A DNA stretch of 23,834 bases from Promethearchaeum sp. (GTDB lineage Archaea > Asgardarchaeota > Lokiarchaeia > Sigyniarchaeales > Promethearchaeaceae). A model generated the notes under the pieces. It saw nothing but the letters and a program-made list of their open reading frames with translations, did no database searches and was not told the origin of the DNA. The translations under genes were made by a program, and so were the position numbers. Numbering within the stretch: the stretch's first letter is position 1; every line of letters starts with the position of its first letter. The stretch covers positions 1 through 23,834 of the forward strand of contig JAUWPK010000005.1 in assembly GCA_030611625.1 (NCBI GenBank), read 5' to 3'. Shown here piece after piece: positions 22,316-23,834 of this stretch.

Positions 22316-23746
22316 ATGACTGAAGTAAACTTAAAATCTGAAAAATCTGATGAACCGTCAAAAGGAATAATGGCAAGTTACGGTGTTGGTAAATTTTTGG
22401 TCGAGTTCTTCTCGGCTGCATTTGGAGCACTAGTGTTTAAATACTATGAAACAAACATGGGGTTAGATTCACTGCTCGCTACTGTTGGATTCGTTGTATA
22501 TTCACTTTGGAACGCAATTAATGATCCATTGGTTGGACATTTCACAATTCGGCCAACGCGCTTTGCAAAAAAATGGGGAAGAAGATTTCCGTGGATAGTT
22601 GGCGGTGGTTTTATTTGGGCCTTTACATTGCTACTTATATTTTTTGTTCCCGGATCAATTTCCTCAAACCCAGAACAAAACCAAATCTATTTAATGCTTT
22701 GGATGATATTTACTACATGTACTCACGATACTTTCTTCTCTATCTGGGAATTAAACTACCAAAGTCTCTTTCCCGATAAATTCCGAGGTACAAAAATTAG
22801 ATCTGCGGCTGCAGGTATTGCAACTGTTATCGGAGTATTTGGAATTGCAATAGGATCAATTCTCCCTACATTTATTATAGATTATGATGATAATCAATCA
22901 TTTATGATCAACGCAGTGATTTTTACTGTGGTGGGAATTATATTCTTCTTTTTAATGCTTCCCGGTTGTCGTGAAGAACCTGATATGATTGCAAGGTATC
23001 TGGAAGAAAATGCCAAGATGAAGGAGGAAAAACAAAAACAAGAACCATTCTTTAAACAAATGAAAGAGGCTTTTAAGCAGAGAAATTTTATGGCGTTTGT
23101 GCTACTTTATTTCTTCTATCAATGTACAACATTATCTATGACAGGATCGGTGCATTATCTTGGCGATTATGTGCTACCCGGCGAAGCTAGTGATACTACA
23201 ATTATATTTGCAGGAATGCTTGTTGGAGCACTTATATCAATACCATTATGGATATTTATTGCAAAAAAGATTCAAAGCAATCAAAAATCGTTGATTTTAT
23301 CGGCATTTGTTATTATTGGTTCACTATTAGCTATGACCTTCGTAGACACATACACCGGATATACAATCACCGTATTTTTATTTGGACTCGGATTCGGAGG
23401 CTTTTGGTTCTTGATAACTCCTGCAATGGCAGATGTTATTGATGAGATTGTAGTAAAAACGGGTAAACGAAATGATGGAATTTATATGGGCTTTAGAGCA
23501 TTTTTTGGAAGAATTGCATTTGCAGTACAAGCAATTACATTCGGAATTGTTCACAAACTTACCAATTTTATAAATAAACCCAACGTTGAACAACCGGCCG
23601 AAGCAATTATAGGTATTCGCCTTCATTTGAGTTTTATTCCAATGATTTTCATTATAATTGGAGTTATTATATTTTGGAGAATGAACGATTTAAATCCCGA
23701 GAAAGTGAGTGAAATAAAGAAGAAATTAGAAGAAATGAAACTCTAA
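22316..23746 (+). CDS. GPH-type (MelB-like) sugar:cation symporter
   Basis: Membrane carrier of 476 residues. Residues 68-97 contain AINDPLVGHFTIRPTRFAKK and WGRRFPWIVGGG, the glycoside-pentoside-hexuronide signature, including the Asp of NDP that takes part in cation and sugar binding in MelB. About 12 helices are seen, with a charged central loop (about 220-252, YLEENAKMKEEKQKQE). The family couples sugar entry to Na+ or H+, but many archaeal members lack a known substrate. AAGGA at 22302-22306, nine bases before the ATG, serves as ribosome site. The C-terminus is a charged helix (EKVSEIKKKLEEMKL). No glycosidase or sugar kinase lies nearby to suggest a substrate. Confidence 0.88.
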   Translation: MTEVNLKSEKSDEPSKGIMASYGVGKFLVEFFSAAFGALVFKYYETNMGLDSLLATVGFVVYSLWNAINDPLVGHFTIRPTRFAKKWGRRFPWIVGGGFIWAFTLLLIFFVPGSISSNPEQNQIYLMLWMIFTTCTHDTFFSIWELNYQSLFPDKFRGTKIRSAAAGIATVIGVFGIAIGSILPTFIIDYDDNQSFMINAVIFTVVGIIFFFLMLPGCREEPDMIARYLEENAKMKEEKQKQEPFFKQMKEAFKQRNFMAFVLLYFFYQCTTLSMTGSVHYLGDYVLPGEASDTTIIFAGMLVGALISIPLWIFIAKKIQSNQKSLILSAFVIIGSLLAMTFVDTYTGYTITVFLFGLGFGGFWFLITPAMADVIDEIVVKTGKRNDGIYMGFRAFFGRIAFAVQAITFGIVHKLTNFINKPNVEQPAEAIIGIRLHLSFIPMIFIIIGVIIFWRMNDLNPEKVSEIKKKLEEMKL

Positions 23747-23757
23747 TTAATTTTTTC

Positions 23758-23795
23758 GGATCTGATCCAATGAAATAATTCAGATTCTTTTTTTT
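23758..23795 (+). terminator. Short palindrome and T-run after the GPH carrier
   Basis: GGATCTGATCC (23758-23768, an 11-base palindrome with a T centre) lies 12 bases after the stop, and eight T follow at 23788-23795. The T-run is the likely termination signal. Confidence 0.45.
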
Positions 23796-23834
23796 CTATT
23801 TGCTTCATCCTTCATTATAAATCTTCTTTTAAGA

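Noticed and set aside
1..23834. CRISPR array, prophage or defence island
   Set aside because: No spaced repeats of suitable length, no integrase or phage structural genes, and no defence-family motifs were seen.

Overview
This window reads as a chromosomal piece of an AT-rich archaeon, most likely an Asgard (Promethearchaeota, Loki-like) lineage. Evidence seen: TATA-type promoters, some placed 22-31 bases before the start codon as in leaderless mRNAs; ribosome sites of the GGTGA/GTGAT type; T-run terminators; a tRNA gene without encoded CCA; an MthK-like channel fragment; and a 1612-residue surface protease ending in two Ig-like repeats, an IPGY motif, one membrane helix and KKRK, a C-terminus I associate with Loki-type archaea. 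The lineage call is an inference; no rRNA gene is present.

Layout. 1-4000 (+): an Atg22/UMF1-type MFS carrier, a small TTG-started orphan, a membrane-anchored TPR protein and a second MFS carrier. 4027-6816 (-): a cluster read as tRNA-Cys, a small conserved archaeal protein, cysteinyl-tRNA synthetase, and a two-helix K+-channel-like protein with an altered selectivity filter. 6969-9492: a small helical orphan (+) facing a secreted HEXXH zinc peptidase (-). 9848-11681: a four-helix membrane protein (+), then a patatin-type lipase and an SCP2-like lipid-binding protein (both -). 11885-12620: a six-helix membrane protein behind an operator-like triple CACTAAT site. 12649-14535: a complete insertion sequence with inverted ends and an 8-bp target duplication. 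14738-19576 (-): the giant subtilase. 20120-20434 (-): a MoaD/ubiquitin-fold protein ending in Gly-Gly. 20682-20777 (+): a candidate 31-residue protein with its own promoter, ribosome site and terminator. 20864-23746 (+): two more MFS carriers, of EntS/MFS_3 and GPH (MelB-like) types.

How the genes fit together. The clearest functional grouping is tRNA-Cys with its own synthetase. The patatin and SCP2 genes may form a lipid-handling pair. The two secreted proteases and four MFS carriers suggest a cell that degrades external protein and moves small solutes, but the carriers are of different families and not one operon. I see no defence island, CRISPR array or large undescribed multi-gene system. 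The most unusual signals are the GTG-type channel filter, the intact IS with hairpin-like tips, the base-composition break inside the subtilase, the 31-residue gene and the CACTAAT operator.
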